Shown here: positions 20,251 to 30,350 of the stretch, piece after piece
How positions within the stretch are numbered: position 1 is the stretch's first letter
How the letters are laid out: every line of letters begins with the position of its first letter
Source: CAWAHD01 sp963781785
GTDB lineage: Bacteria; Planctomycetota; Planctomycetia; Isosphaerales; Isosphaeraceae
Direction: 5' to 3'
Length of the DNA: 64,000 nt
Assembly: GCA_963781785.1 (NCBI GenBank)
Contig: CAWAHD010000002.1
Location: forward strand, 2,666,001-2,730,000
Made by a program: the position numbers and the translations under genes
The notes under the pieces: generated by a model
The model's database searches: none
The model's input: the letters and a program-made list of their open reading frames with translations, nothing else
What the model was told of the DNA's origin: nothing

Positions 20251-20784
20251 TCAGGAGCCAGGATTCGTCTGAGCCGGGTTCTGGCGCACATTCCCACTGA
20301 TCAAGAGTGGGATCCGAGATTGGAACGGGTTGTTTGTGAAGAGGACCATCCGCAGCTCGAGGCGGCCGGACGTCCCTGCTTTTGCGAATTGAGGACCTGG
20401 TGCGCGGATAAGCAGTACGAACTCGCGCGTCTCGTCCGGCTCGAGAACGAACGGTAAGTCTTCAGGAAGAGTGCAGTTACAGTACGACTGACAGCCCACG
20501 ATCCGAATTTGACCTCTGCCGCGGTTCGTCAATCGGAACGATACCCGGACTTCGTCGCGCGGGGCTAAGGTGCCGAAGGACTTTGCGGTCGAATCGACGA
20601 GCAGGGTTTGCCCTGCCATCGAGTACCTCACGGCTTCGCGAATCGAGCCGAAGCCGGTCAAATTCCAGGCAGCGCACAATACGAGCGAGAAGCTTGTGAC
20701 AACCAGCAGCGTGAAAAACCAGTTCGGCGCCGCCATGCCCAATTTGGGAACAACTCGTTTACGCGATTCCTGTTCCGTCGACAT
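20251..20784 (-). CDS. Membrane-anchored DUF1573 protein
   Basis: 177 residues. An N-terminal membrane segment (NWFFTLLVVTSFSLVLCAAW) is followed by a DUF1573 immunoglobulin-like domain: KSFGTLAPRDEVRVSFRLTN, then the characteristic cysteine segment IVGCQSYCNCTLPED, then EPDETREFVLLIRAPG. DUF1573 domains occur in bacterial surface proteins, often of Bacteroidetes and planctomycetes, with no fixed function. The frame is intact. It is the second gene of the 21.5-18.5 kb minus-strand cluster and is a diverged paralogue of the first. Confidence 0.75.
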   Translation of the reverse strand: MSTEQESRKRVVPKLGMAAPNWFFTLLVVTSFSLVLCAAWNLTGFGSIREAVRYSMAGQTLLVDSTAKSFGTLAPRDEVRVSFRLTNRGRGQIRIVGCQSYCNCTLPEDLPFVLEPDETREFVLLIRAPGPQFAKAGTSGRLELRMVLFTNNPFQSRIPLLISGNVRQNPAQTNPGS

Positions 20785-21005
20785 CTGCGACCGGCCTTTC
20801 TTCGTCCGCCGAGCCAGCCGGGTTATGATTGAGGGTGGTCACGATCTTTGACGCGTTGTGGGTCAAGATAAGCGATGGGAGATGTCACCGTGCCGTGGAA
20901 GTACCAGTGGCCTCTTCTCCGGGCCGCTTGCGTCGTTGCGGGTACTTTGGTCGGCGCGACACCGACGTCGGAGAAGTTGCTCAGAGATTGAGATTACGCC
21001 ATCGA

Positions 21006-21520
21006 TCATCTTGGCCAGGAACATGACTCCTCCCTGTCGAGTGCACGGCCTGCTTGAAATCTCACGCTCGCGCGAAACGCTACGGTTTCGTCCGTCAGGT
21101 AGCCCGTGACTTCAACCTCGAGCGGGGATTCGAACTCGGGATCCGACTCCCGGTCGACGTGAACCGTGAGCTTAACAACTTGCCTCGGTGCTACGCTCGT
21201 CGGGAGCGGTTCGATGCTCACGCACGGGCAGCTTGTGGCGATTCGGCTCACGGTTAGCAGGGTGTCCCCAGCATTCCGCAGTCGCAACGAAGCGAAGCTC
21301 GACTCCCCTGGCCGGAGCGTCCCGAGACTGATTGGATCAGGGCTGATCTCGAGCGGAAAATGCTGAGACCCCGGCCTTGCCGAAATCACGGGGGGGGGGG
21401 CGTGTGATCCAGCGAGAGCAGCACCACCGGAGCGGCAGTGCAAGCGACGACTACCCCAGCCGACAGTAACGCCCGGCGCAGAGAACGCGGGCGGGTGTGG
21501 AGAAACGGGATCGCCTGCAT
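21006..21520 (-). CDS. DUF1573 protein with homopolymer frameshift at N-terminus
   Basis: The DUF1573 part reads clearly: ISPDPISLGTLRPGESSFAS; LTVSRIATSCPCVSIEPLPT; then VKLTVHVDRESD. The best N-terminus, MQAIPFLHTRPRSLRRALLS plus a hydrophobic stretch (AGVVVACTAAPVVLLSL), starts at ATG 21520. It lies in a different frame that meets the domain only if the run of eleven G at 21390-21400 had nine or twelve. About 171 residues when joined. The run could be a sequencing error or a phase-variable switch. It is first in the cluster with the second DUF1573 protein and the cysteine-rich peptide. Confidence 0.65.
21390..21400 (+). repeat. G11 homopolymer in DUF1573 gene
   Basis: Eleven consecutive G on the plus strand (C on the coding strand) exactly where the reading frame of the DUF1573 gene must shift. 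It is the longest homopolymer I noticed in the window. Confidence 0.8.
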
Positions 21521-21663
21521 CGCCGTGACCCTCGAAGGGAAAACCGAGGACCGACGCAGCCCAAATCATCTAGACGTCCGTTCGGCCTGTCAAGGCCCCT
21601 GTTTTTATTTTTTTCTCGCATAGGTCGAAGCCGGTATCCAGACCGCAAAAGAGAGGCAGCGTC

Positions 21664-24252
21664 ATGGCGTGGAATCCGCTGAGCGCGTGGCCCAACGAGC
21701 GGCGCTGGATCTGGCCCACGATCGCTGGCTGGGTGCTGCTTCTGCGCGGGCCAGGCTTCGTCGAGGCAGTCCAGGCAGGGTCACTTGCAAACTTCATCCC
21801 GGACTTTTTTTCAGGAATATGCGTCGGCAAGAAACTGGTTCGACAGCCGTCCGATCTACGCCGATCATCATGAGACGGTGCCGCACCTGCTGGGCGTGAA
21901 GCTTAACGATCAACGCGCTCAAGTGTTCGTGAACGCACACCCTCCCACATCGGTCCTGCTCGCCGTCCCGATCGCCACCCTCAACTTCGCCGCGGCTTTC
22001 CTTGCCTGGAATGTTATCTCGCTCGCCGCGCTGGCGGCGAGTTTGTGGATCGTCCAGCGCCAACTGAGCATACCGTTTTCTCCGTGGTCACTCAGTCCGC
22101 TCGTCGCACTGCTCTTGCTCTGCTTTCCGCTTTGGGAGCAGTGCCGCCTGGGGCAGCTTACGCTCGTTCTCCTTTTCCTGGTCACGGCAACCTGGGCGGC
22201 GGAGCGTGGTGGCCACCCGTGGTTGGCGGGGGCTTTACTCGGAGGCGCCGCGGCAATCAAGCTGTTTCCGGCTTTCCTTCTTCTCTACTACGCGCTGCGG
22301 GGCCGCTGGCGAGTTCTGGCGGCGGGATTGGTCACGATAAGCGCACTCACGGGTCTGACAGCCGCCGTTCTGGGCACGGATTGTTATCGCGATTATTTCT
22401 TGAACGTACTGCCTGGGATCCAATGGTTCCGGGTCGGCTGGAACAACGACTCGCTCTGGGGGTTCTGGAGCCGGTTGTTTGATCCGGCACCCGAACATGC
22501 GCGCGACCGATCGCTCACCGAGCCCGTCTTTTACAGCCCGGCGTTAGCGAAGTCTCTCTCCCTGATTTCGTGCTCCGCGGTTGTTGCGGTCTTGGCGTGG
22601 GCGGTGCGGCGCGATGCGGACGGGCGAAAGAAGGACCTGACCTTCGCGCTGGCAGTCACGGCGATGCTGCTGGTCTCGCCCATCTGCTGGGAACACTACC
22701 TGCTGTTACTGCTCGTCCCGCTGGCCGTCGTCTGGGTGGAGTTGCCACCGTCCAAATTCGCCCGGGCGCTTTTCCTCGTGATCGTCGTGGCCTTCTGGAT
22801 CGGATACCCCCTCACGTGGACGGCGTTCGACCTGAACGGCAGGACGGCGAAGCCCCTGCATTCGGTGACCGTGCTGTCCTATCAGTTCTACGCGCTGCTG
22901 GCGTTCGCTGCGCTGATCCTGATCGAGCTACGCCGGGAAGCGGGGTGCGCTGTACCTTTGCCCGCCGACACACGGCACGCGCTTGCGCTGGGAGCTGCTG
23001 TGATGGCGATGCTCTGGGTGCACGTCTTCCACTCGGCCTTGCGCGACTACGGGCTGTTCTACATCCCGGGCGGGGACTTTGGCATTTATCGGTCCGCGGC
23101 TGAGGCATTCCTCAGAGACGGCGCACCAGCCATGTACGATCCCAGCGCGCTCGCCGAGCGCGAGCGCGAACTGAAGCGCCACTACGGACACGATGCCCAC
23201 GGCCTCAATTTCGGACCGTGGGTTTACCCGGCTATCTTCATCCTTCCTTTCGTCCCGTTCACCGCCTGCTCGCCTCCCGCCGGACTTTTTATCTGGTGCG
23301 CGCTGAGCGTCGGGCTGGCGTCGGTCGTAGCTCGTGGCATGGCGGCGCGGTTCGCACAGCCCCGCGCCGGCTTGGTCGCCTCGTGCGTGCTGTTCTTTCC
23401 CGTCGGTTTCACCGTGTTCTTCGGCCAGGTGAGCATGCTCTTCGTCTACGGGTTTTATCGTGCCTACCGCTGCCTCGAGCGCGGCGCGACTTCCGAGCGG
23501 GGCTATGGAGCGGTGCGCTGTACATCAAGCCGCAACTGACGGTGTTTCTGGTCCTGGTGTTTCTTTTCAAGCGGCGATGGCAGGCGCTCGCGGGCCTCCT
23601 GGTGGCTGGCCTTGTCGTGGTGCTGGGATCGCTGGCCGTCGCCGGGCCGGGCGGCATGCGGGCTTACCAGGCCACGCTGCGTCCGATGTCGGGTTTTCGG
23701 GACGTGCCTCGAATTGTGAGCCCCACGCTCATGATCAACTGGCGCGGCGTGCTGGCAGGGATTCTCCCCGAGGAGGTCTCCGAGGGCACGGGGCTTGGCT
23801 TGACGCTTGCACTTTCGGCGGCGACCACCGCCACGCTTGCCGTCATTTGGCGCGGACCATGGAGCGCGGGGAGCGATCGTTTTGCTTTCCAGATGCTGGC
23901 GACAGGGATCGTCATGATGCTCGCGAGCTTTCACAACCACATTCACAGCGCGGCGCTATTGCTGGTGCCGGGCATGGCGGTCGCAGCGGCGAAAAGCCGT
24001 CCGCCCATGCTCACGACGGTCCTCTTGGCGGGTCTGTATGGCCCGCTGCCTCTCTTTTTCGCAACCGCTTCGACGCGGTTCACTGCCTGGTTGATCGTCG
24101 CCGTCATGCTCGCCGCGCTGGGAGTCGTGGTGGCGGCCGAGCTTTCGTCGCCTCGCGCCGCAGAGCGCCTGCCTTCTGCGCAAGCGGCGCCCTGCGGGCT
24201 CGATGCCGGTCGTTCGGAGGGCGCTTCATGTCTGTCGGTGATCGCAGTTTGA
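21664..24252 (+). CDS. Double-length GT87-like (DUF2029) membrane glycosyltransferase, frameshifted
   Basis: Polyprenyl-linked sugar-dependent mannosyltransferase-like family (GT-C fold). ATG 21664 starts MAWNPLSAWPNERRWIW. After one extra T in the T7 run at 21805-21811 comes DFFQEYASARNWFDSRPIYA, the acidic first-loop region, then VNAHPPTSVLLAVPIA and GAAAIKLFPAFLLLYY with many membrane helices. After about 410 residues a second GT87-like unit begins (DYGLFYIPGGDFGIYRSAAE; LNFGPWVYPAIFILPFVPF) and, past a shift near 23483, continues to ALYIKPQLTVFLVLVFLFKR and FHNHIHSAALLLVPGM. Both halves carry the family's luminal Y/F-acidic loop and K-P/K-LFP helix. The join lies in one uninterrupted frame, so the fusion is real. 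About 862 residues. Confidence 0.75.
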
Positions 24253-25533
24253 GCCCGCCGAGCGGCCCATGTGATGAAGTTCCGACGCAATCAGAAAAAA
24301 CAGTGCGAGCAGGGAGTAGAACTGGAATGACAGCAGGCCGAGCGCGTCGAGCGGCCCGGCCGTGCGCGCGCCGAGCCCAATCAGCCGCCAAACGAGCTGC
24401 GGCGGCAGCCAGAGACCGCACACGATCGAAGCAAAGAGGCCGCGCGCTTGCCAGGTGTTTGGCAGCCGCCACCAGGCGATCGCGAGCGATGGCACCAACA
24501 TGACGAAGTAGTGCTCCCACACGATCGGCGTGACCAGGAGCGTCGCCGTCACGGCAAGGGCGAACGGCGAGTCGGGATCACGCGCCCGCTTCGGTCGATC
24601 GAGCCATCCGGCGGCTGCGATGATGAGACCAATGGACACGGCTGATGCGATCCAAGCCAGGCCGGGGTTCTCCCAGAGGGGCTGCATTGGCCAGAGATGG
24701 AGGTCGCGGTTTGGGCTGGTGTCGAACAAGCGAGTCCAGTACCCGATCAGCGACGAATTGTCCCACCCGCCTCGGAACGACTGAACAAGGGGGACTACCT
24801 CGACGACGTAGGACCGATAAGCCTCGCGTCCGAGAATCCAAGCGGTTGCTGCGGTGAAACCAACGAAGGTGCCGATTGCCCATGCTGCAAGTTGCCGGCG
24901 GCGGCGCAGCAGGAAGTAGAATACCAGAAGCGCGGGGAACAGCTTGATGGCGGACGCGGTCCCGAGGAGTATGCCCGCCGTCCGCTGGCGGCCCGAGCGG
25001 TCGCAGGCCCAGACGCCGGTGATGAGCGCGAGAAGGACGAGGTTGAGCTGGCCCTGCCGAAGCTGCTCGATGAGCGGATTGCAGAGGACTGAGATGGTTA
25101 CAAGCGAAAAAATCGCCGACCACGAGATTGGAATCCCCAGGCCTTTTGCCAATAGCAAGATGCTGATGCCGAGGGCAAGCAGCGAGAGAAGATTCCAGAT
25201 GAGGAAGGCCGTGGGAAAATCCAGGCCAACGAACGGGAACGCGAGCAAGACGGAGGTTGGCGGGTGGGCGTTGACTGTGATCACGGTCCAGCTCCGGGCA
25301 GGTTCCCACCCGAGATAGCGCTTCATGGTCAACCAGTGACTGGAATAGACCGGCAGCCCCTCGAAATGGTTCCGGGCCGAGGCGTACTCCTGAAAGAAGT
25401 CGGGGACCCACGTGTCCGGAGCCTGAAGGCATTCGAGAAAATACCCGCCGCGAAACACGGAGCACCACAAAGCCAGGGTCGCCCAGATCCACCGGCGTTC
25501 CCTGGGAAATGCCGCGAATGGATCCCATCCCAT
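24226..25533 (-). CDS. GT87-like (DUF2029) membrane glycosyltransferase
   Basis: 435-residue intact frame, paralogous to the first half of the convergent neighbour: MGWDPFAAFPRERRWIWATL, WVPDFFQEYASARNHFEGLP, VNAHPPTSVLLAFPFVGLD, GTASAIKLFPALLVFYFLLR, LVTPIVWEHYFVMLVPSLA. The acidic residues of the first periplasmic loop (DFFQEY) are the likely catalytic region of these GT-C enzymes. About ten membrane helices are visible. The 3' end overlaps the 3' end of the fusion gene by 27 bases. It probably transfers a sugar from a polyprenyl phosphate carrier to an extracytoplasmic acceptor; the acceptor is unknown. Confidence 0.8.
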   Translation of the reverse strand: MGWDPFAAFPRERRWIWATLALWCSVFRGGYFLECLQAPDTWVPDFFQEYASARNHFEGLPVYSSHWLTMKRYLGWEPARSWTVITVNAHPPTSVLLAFPFVGLDFPTAFLIWNLLSLLALGISILLLAKGLGIPISWSAIFSLVTISVLCNPLIEQLRQGQLNLVLLALITGVWACDRSGRQRTAGILLGTASAIKLFPALLVFYFLLRRRRQLAAWAIGTFVGFTAATAWILGREAYRSYVVEVVPLVQSFRGGWDNSSLIGYWTRLFDTSPNRDLHLWPMQPLWENPGLAWIASAVSIGLIIAAAGWLDRPKRARDPDSPFALAVTATLLVTPIVWEHYFVMLVPSLAIAWWRLPNTWQARGLFASIVCGLWLPPQLVWRLIGLGARTAGPLDALGLLSFQFYSLLALFFLIASELHHMGRSAGSNCDHRQT

Positions 25534-25567
25534 GACTCGGTCTTCCGCGACACCGGACCAAGCGTGA

Positions 25568-26631
25568 TCAGTAGGAGTCGGCGCTCGACGACCTCACCGC
25601 CCGAACGAGTCGACAACGATTGCCAGATCCCTGACGGCGGGAGATTCACCCAGACGCCCTGGCCATTCTGAGACGACCCGGCAGGGTTGCCCGAGACCGG
25701 GTCGGACGGCCAGGATTGAATCGAATCCTTGATGAACCGGACCGAGCCGTCGCCCATCAGGACGTTCAGCCCGCCGGGGTGCATGCTTGAGGCGGAATTG
25801 GCCCACGCCGTGGTCGCGACGCGGGCAACCCTATCGCATGCGTTCGGCGGATAAAGCGCCGTGATCAGAGTATCGCCCCAGTTGCCCGTCACGTACCAGC
25901 CGTGCTGCGCCGGAAACTGCGGGTTTGCCACGCTCAGCTCCTGGAGGATTGTCGTCGACTTCTCGGCCACGAAGATCGTGTTGCTGAGCCCATCCGTCAC
26001 CGAGGCAAGCCGCATCGGAGCCAGGTCGTTAAACACGCCGTTGCACTGCAACACAAGTGCGGCGGGCACGACGCATTTCGTGCCGGGCAGTGGCTGGGCC
26101 AGCACCGGAAGCGGTCCGATCATCCCGGCATAACTGGTGAAGACCATGCGCGCCGGGTCCGGAACGCCGTACTTTGTGAGCGCACCCGGATCGAGATCGC
26201 GGGCTGACCCGGCCAGCGGGTCGCTAGGACAAGCGAACGCGGAAATGGCGATCGCATGAACCGTACTGTTCTCGCCGCCGATGATCGCGAGGCTCTGGTT
26301 GATCGCGTTGTAGGTCGTGATTTGCTCCATGAAGCCGAGTGCGAAGACCTCGATGCTCTTGTCGACGATCGAGGAAGTGCAGGGCGGTTTTGGGCCCGAG
26401 TAGCGCGGGTCATACGACTTGATGCGGCCCGGTGGCAGAGAGTTGAACGCACCCTCATAGTTCTGGAGAGCCAGGCCGAACAGCTTGAGATTGTTCGCGC
26501 ACTGGGCACGCCGTGACGCTTCGCGAGCCGATTGAACGGCGGGAAGAAGCAGTGCGATCAAGAGTGAGATGATCGAGATCGCGACCAGGACCTCGATGAG
26601 TGTAAAGCCCTGAGCGTGGGAACCGACGCAT
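25568..26631 (-). CDS. DUF1559 prepilin-like protein, frameshifted at both ends
   Basis: The hallmark family of planctomycetes. A type IV prepilin-like N-terminus (RRFPRS, then GFTLIEVLVAISIISLLIAL) is followed by AREASRRAQCANNLKLFGLA, the CPSD motif (AISAFACPSDPLAGS), VTDGLSNTIFVAEK and the closing HPGGLNVLMGDGSVRFIKD. ATG 26631 (MRRFPRS) needs a one-base shift near 26602 to enter the main frame. Near 25584 a second shift gives the usual ending GGEVVSADSY and a TGA at 25568-25570. About 354 residues. It is presumably processed by prepilin peptidase and exported; its role is unknown. Upstream lies a long non-coding stretch. Confidence 0.85.
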
Positions 26632-27935
26632 CTTTGACTCGTCCACAACCGATGCAGGAGCGACGACGAGCGCCCGCAGAACGCGCGCTGCTCTTCGTCT
26701 CGAGTGGATACCTCTGCCGGCGGATCGCGCGGGTCGTTATCGTCGGCGCGAGGAACTGCACGCATCGCCGGGGACCCCGAAGGCAGACGACGGAGACCGA
26801 CGCCCACCGAATGATTGACGCGTCGTGCCCGGCGGTCAAGGGGGTGCTGTCCGAGCTCAGCGGTTCCGCCTCCGACGACCGAGCGATGCTCGCCCACGAG
26901 GGGACCTCCGCTGGACGACAGCGCCTTCGCGATCCTGGACGATGCGAAAGCCGTTCAGAAATTGGCCCATCGTATTAGTCATCTTAACTGGCCTCGGCTC
27001 CTGGTCCCCCGGGCGGCCGTAGACGGCCCGCCGCGTGGCCCCAGGCCAGTGTCCCCGGACAGAGAATACGCATGAAATTGCGAGACGGCGTTGAGCTGGG
27101 AGTGGCAGACCGGGTGAGCCGGAGACCTTCCGCCAGGCGTGGCCGAAAACCAACTCAAATCCGCCTGGGTTGAAAGAACAGTCATTGCGACGCCGGCATG
27201 CGCGCGTGAGCGGGTCCAGGTCGACCGCCGCAACCTCTTTATATCGAAACGGTTCGGATCGCTGGGCGTCACCAGCGTTTGGGCTGTCGCGCGTGATTTC
27301 GAGGCGGGGCGCCCGTGCTTGAGATCGCCGGCGCGGCGGGCCGGATGCGCTCACGCAGTGACTATCCTTTTTTCCATGCAGTGACTGTCCTCACCCGTCC
27401 CACGAGAGCCACGCTGGAAAGCGGCGCGTCTCGCTCGCGAAGACGTGAAAGATGCATCGACGGCATTTCGATGAGAGGTTCCCAAGCCCGACGCTGTCAA
27501 GGCGATCCGACTGCGAGAGGACCATCGCCACGGAATCCATGATCGGTAGCTTACCGCGAGGCGGGAACACCAAATCACGCACGCCGATTCCCACGACCGA
27601 TCTGCCCGATCCGACGCGGCCGCCAGCGGCGTTCTTCAGGCCAGAAACGCCTGACCGTGCGCTGTTCGCGCACGACTGACCCATGCAATTCCGCGGTTCC
27701 GCTCAGCTCCCGTTCCGCCCATTTGATCACGTCCGGCAGCGGCAGCGGTCGGGCTCTTACCGAAGCCAGCGACGGGCATGCAATCTCGCTCACTCACGTT
27801 TCCGATCCAACACTGAACGCATCCGCGGCCATCGCTCGCATTGACAAAAGCCCGAATGATGCCTAAAAAGGCTCATTGGTGCCGCGGATCCGGGAGGATT
27901 GCCGCCTATAGACTAGCCAAGGAAGGCGAATAACC
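26632..27935. other. 1.3 kb region without recognised genes
   Basis: Several open frames exist on both strands, but none shows family motifs, a signal peptide or membrane segments, and all are arginine- and proline-rich, as expected of GC-rich shadows. The last part should hold the promoter of the ATPase gene; AAGGAAGGCGAATAACC at 27918-27934 supplies its ribosome binding site. The stretch may contain decayed genes I cannot identify. Confidence 0.4.
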
Positions 27936-29489
27936 ATGTCGGATGACGAGATTACCGACCCGGCTCGACCGGTGGAGAAACCGGTCGACGTCCTCTTGCG
28001 CCTCGCATCGACGGCGCGGCTCTTGCGCTCGCCCGATGGCCGGCTCCATGCCCGGGTTCTGGTCGACGATCGACTCGAGACCTATGCACTCAAATCAGCG
28101 GGGTTCCGCCACTGGCTGATCAAGGCGTTTTTTGCCGAGCGACGCCAGCCGCCTTCCCCTTGGGCAATCCAGCGCGTCGTCAGCGTGCTCGAGGCCGAGG
28201 CTCGGTTCAAGATCGCCGCGCCCTCCGCCTTCATTCGCGTCGGATCTGAGCCCGACGACGGCAACCCGGCTTACCACCTCGACCTGGGCGATTCCACCGG
28301 GCGGGCGATCCGGATCTCCGGCGAGGGCTGGGACGTGGTCGATAAGCCCGCCGTCCAGTTCAACCGTCCCGACGGCCTTCTGGCTCTGCCCACGCCCGTC
28401 TCCGGCGGCTTGATCGGCCTCCTCCGGCCTTACGTCAACGTGACCAACACGGATTTTCAACTGCTCGTCGCCTGGCTCACGGCCGCACTCCGGCCGGTCG
28501 GCCCGTACCCGGTCCTTGTCCTCTACGGCGAGCAAGGCGCCGCCAAGTCCACGCTGGCCAGGATTCTCCGGCTCCTGGTCGACCCCCAATCCTGCCCTCT
28601 CCTGGCATTGCCCAGGAGCACCCGCGACTTGATGGCAACCGCCTTGAACGGCTGGTTACTGTCATATGACAATATAAGCGTTTTATCGCCATTTCTATCG
28701 AACAACCTGTGCCAGCTCGTCTCCGGCGGGGGCGACTCGTCCCGCAAGCTCTTTTCCAACGACGATCGCAGCGTCATCTATGCCCAGCGGCCGATCCTCT
28801 TGAACGGGATCGAAGAGTTTGTGCACCGCGGCGATTTGATCGATCGCTCGATCATCCTCCGGCTCCCGGTGATCACGCCCGCCATGCGGCGAGCCGAGGA
28901 CGATTTCTGGAAGGCTTTCTACGCCGACTACCCACGCATTCTCGGGGCCGTGCTCGACGCCGTGGCCGGCGGCATCCGCGAGCTGCCGTCGGTTTTTCTT
29001 GCCGAGCTGCCGCGCATGGCTAACTTCGCGAAATGGGGTGAAGCCGTGGGCCGGGGCCTGGGATGGTCCCCGGGCGCGTTTCTGTCGGCGTACACCGCCA
29101 ACCGCAAAATGGCGACCATACCGGCTGTCATCGATTCCCCCGTCGCGGCCGTTTTGCTCAAGCTCGGCCCCCGCTTGACGGGGCCGAAGTGGCAGGACCA
29201 ATCCGCGATGACGGTGCTCACCCGGCTGACGACCTATGTCCAGGAGCGGGCGGTCGACTCATGCTGCGACCGCAGCCCCACGACGGTGCGGCGGAAGATT
29301 GCCGAGGCGCTGGCCCGCTGGCCCAAGGACGCACGGCAGTTCGGCATCGAGCTCCGCCGCATTGCTCCTCAGCTCCGGCTGCATGACATCTCGATCGAAT
29401 TCCACCACGACCACCAGGGTCGCCGGCTCTCAATCGCATATTCCGGCCCTGCGGCCACACACGGCCGCGGCCCCGTCGCCGGTTCATAG
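27936..29489 (+). CDS. AAA/SF3-like ATPase of mobile-element type
   Basis: 517 residues, intact. After an N-terminal domain of about 180 residues (DVLLRLASTARLLRSPDGRL; FRHWLIKAFFAERRQPPSPW) comes Walker A YGEQGAAKST at about residue 197. Then follow NGWLLSYDN (Walker B-like), RPILLNGIEEF (sensor-1-like Asn) and DRSIILRLPVITPAMRRAED with an arginine-finger candidate. The layout recalls phage and plasmid helicase or primase-associated ATPases and similar proteins of integrated elements, which often sit as orphans. No primase motif is visible in the N-terminus. It begins the 27.9-32 kb accessory stretch. The C-terminal 60 residues look degenerate. Confidence 0.65.
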   Translation: MSDDEITDPARPVEKPVDVLLRLASTARLLRSPDGRLHARVLVDDRLETYALKSAGFRHWLIKAFFAERRQPPSPWAIQRVVSVLEAEARFKIAAPSAFIRVGSEPDDGNPAYHLDLGDSTGRAIRISGEGWDVVDKPAVQFNRPDGLLALPTPVSGGLIGLLRPYVNVTNTDFQLLVAWLTAALRPVGPYPVLVLYGEQGAAKSTLARILRLLVDPQSCPLLALPRSTRDLMATALNGWLLSYDNISVLSPFLSNNLCQLVSGGGDSSRKLFSNDDRSVIYAQRPILLNGIEEFVHRGDLIDRSIILRLPVITPAMRRAEDDFWKAFYADYPRILGAVLDAVAGGIRELPSVFLAELPRMANFAKWGEAVGRGLGWSPGAFLSAYTANRKMATIPAVIDSPVAAVLLKLGPRLTGPKWQDQSAMTVLTRLTTYVQERAVDSCCDRSPTTVRRKIAEALARWPKDARQFGIELRRIAPQLRLHDISIEFHHDHQGRRLSIAYSGPAATHGRGPVAGS

Positions 29490-29722
29490 TGTTCGACCAG
29501 ACGGCCTCCGATGACGAAAACCCGGAACGATACGACGGTGCCCTGAAGCGCGCCTGGGCGTTGGAAGCTCACCGCGACGCTGAGGAGTATCAAACCGAAC
29601 GTTCTCACCGCGAAGGTGCGAAGAGCGCGAAGGCAACAGGCGTTCCAAGGGGGGACGGGCATCCTGCCCGTCGTCAATTCCTCCGTTCCAAGGGCACCGA
29701 CATTCCAACGCTTCGTGATGTG
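29490..29722. repeat. Spacer with dispersed palindromic repeat
   Basis: Contains the hairpin GACGGGCATCCTGCCCGTC (29654-29672, seven-base stem) and a GCGAAGG-type repetitive phrase at 29608-29635, both typical non-coding repeats of planctomycetes. The frame that stays open through it is therefore probably not translated, which argues for the downstream start at 29723. Confidence 0.5.
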
Positions 29723-30097
29723 ATGGAAGCTCCGAACGCGATTGCTTGCCCATCCTACCTCGTGACTTTGGAGGGTACCAAAGTACAGATTCGCGAAGTT
29801 CCGCAGCAAAGTGGTGGCATACGTTACGCCGTTGATCAGTTGATCAACCCGGATTCGATTACCTTCTCGCACGGTGGCTTTTTCAGCCCAGAGATTCTTC
29901 TCTATGGCCGAGTGGCCACCGTTTCGGATTCGGCAGTTGCGAAAAAGTTGTTTCGCGCTTTCTCGTCAGCGATTGCCAAGGAGTTCATCCGCATCAAGGG
30001 GTACTGGGTAGGCCCCCAAGCCAATGGGTTGCTCCGTAAGGGTTGCCGCCTGACCATGGGCGCTCATTCACCGAAGGAATACGATTTAGCTGTGTAG
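29723..30097 (+). CDS. Hypothetical protein
   Basis: 124 residues from ATG 29723. Strand-rich sequence IACPSYLVTLEGTKVQIREV, VPQQSGGIRYAVDQLINPDS, LLYGRVATVSDSAVAKKLFR and KGYWVGPQANGLLRKGCRLT, ending SPKEYDL. I believe it belongs to a recurring uncharacterised family encoded in accessory regions of planctomycetes and proteobacteria, but I cannot name it. There is no signal peptide. The longer frame from 29489 runs through non-coding repeats. It sits downstream of the ATPase and upstream of a broken DUF6882-like gene. Confidence 0.5.
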   Translation: MEAPNAIACPSYLVTLEGTKVQIREVPQQSGGIRYAVDQLINPDSITFSHGGFFSPEILLYGRVATVSDSAVAKKLFRAFSSAIAKEFIRIKGYWVGPQANGLLRKGCRLTMGAHSPKEYDLAV

Positions 30098-30118
30098 CAA
30101 ACCGGCCGCCTGCGAACC

Positions 30119-30350
30119 ATGAACGAGTCCCAGTTTCGCGAACTGGTCAGCGACGCCACCGAGGATCTCCGCGCCCGCATCGCCAGAGCACGCGACGAGT
30201 TTGGCATCGGCGACTTCGAGCGCTACGACCAAGACCTGTCGATGAACCGCTTCTGGTGGTCGGACGCAGGCATGCCGCAGGTCGAGGCTCGCATCGTTAT
30301 TGTTGGCTCCATCTCCACTGCCTCCAATACTTGGCTTTGGTCGTGGGCTA
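30119..30350 (+). pseudogene. DUF6882-like protein, 3' truncated
   Basis: ATG 30119 opens MNESQFRELVSDATEDLRAR, then MNRFWWSDAGMPQVEARIVI and STASNTWLWSWAK, which looks like the N-terminal half of DUF6882-type proteins. At about 30348 it runs into the antisense of the toxin gene; the frame stays open to 30583 only by chance. The C-terminal half is missing. Confidence 0.5.

Noticed and set aside
26857..27354. 165-codon minus-strand frame in the long spacer
   Set aside because: No recognisable domain, no ribosome binding site, and composition like random GC-rich sequence.
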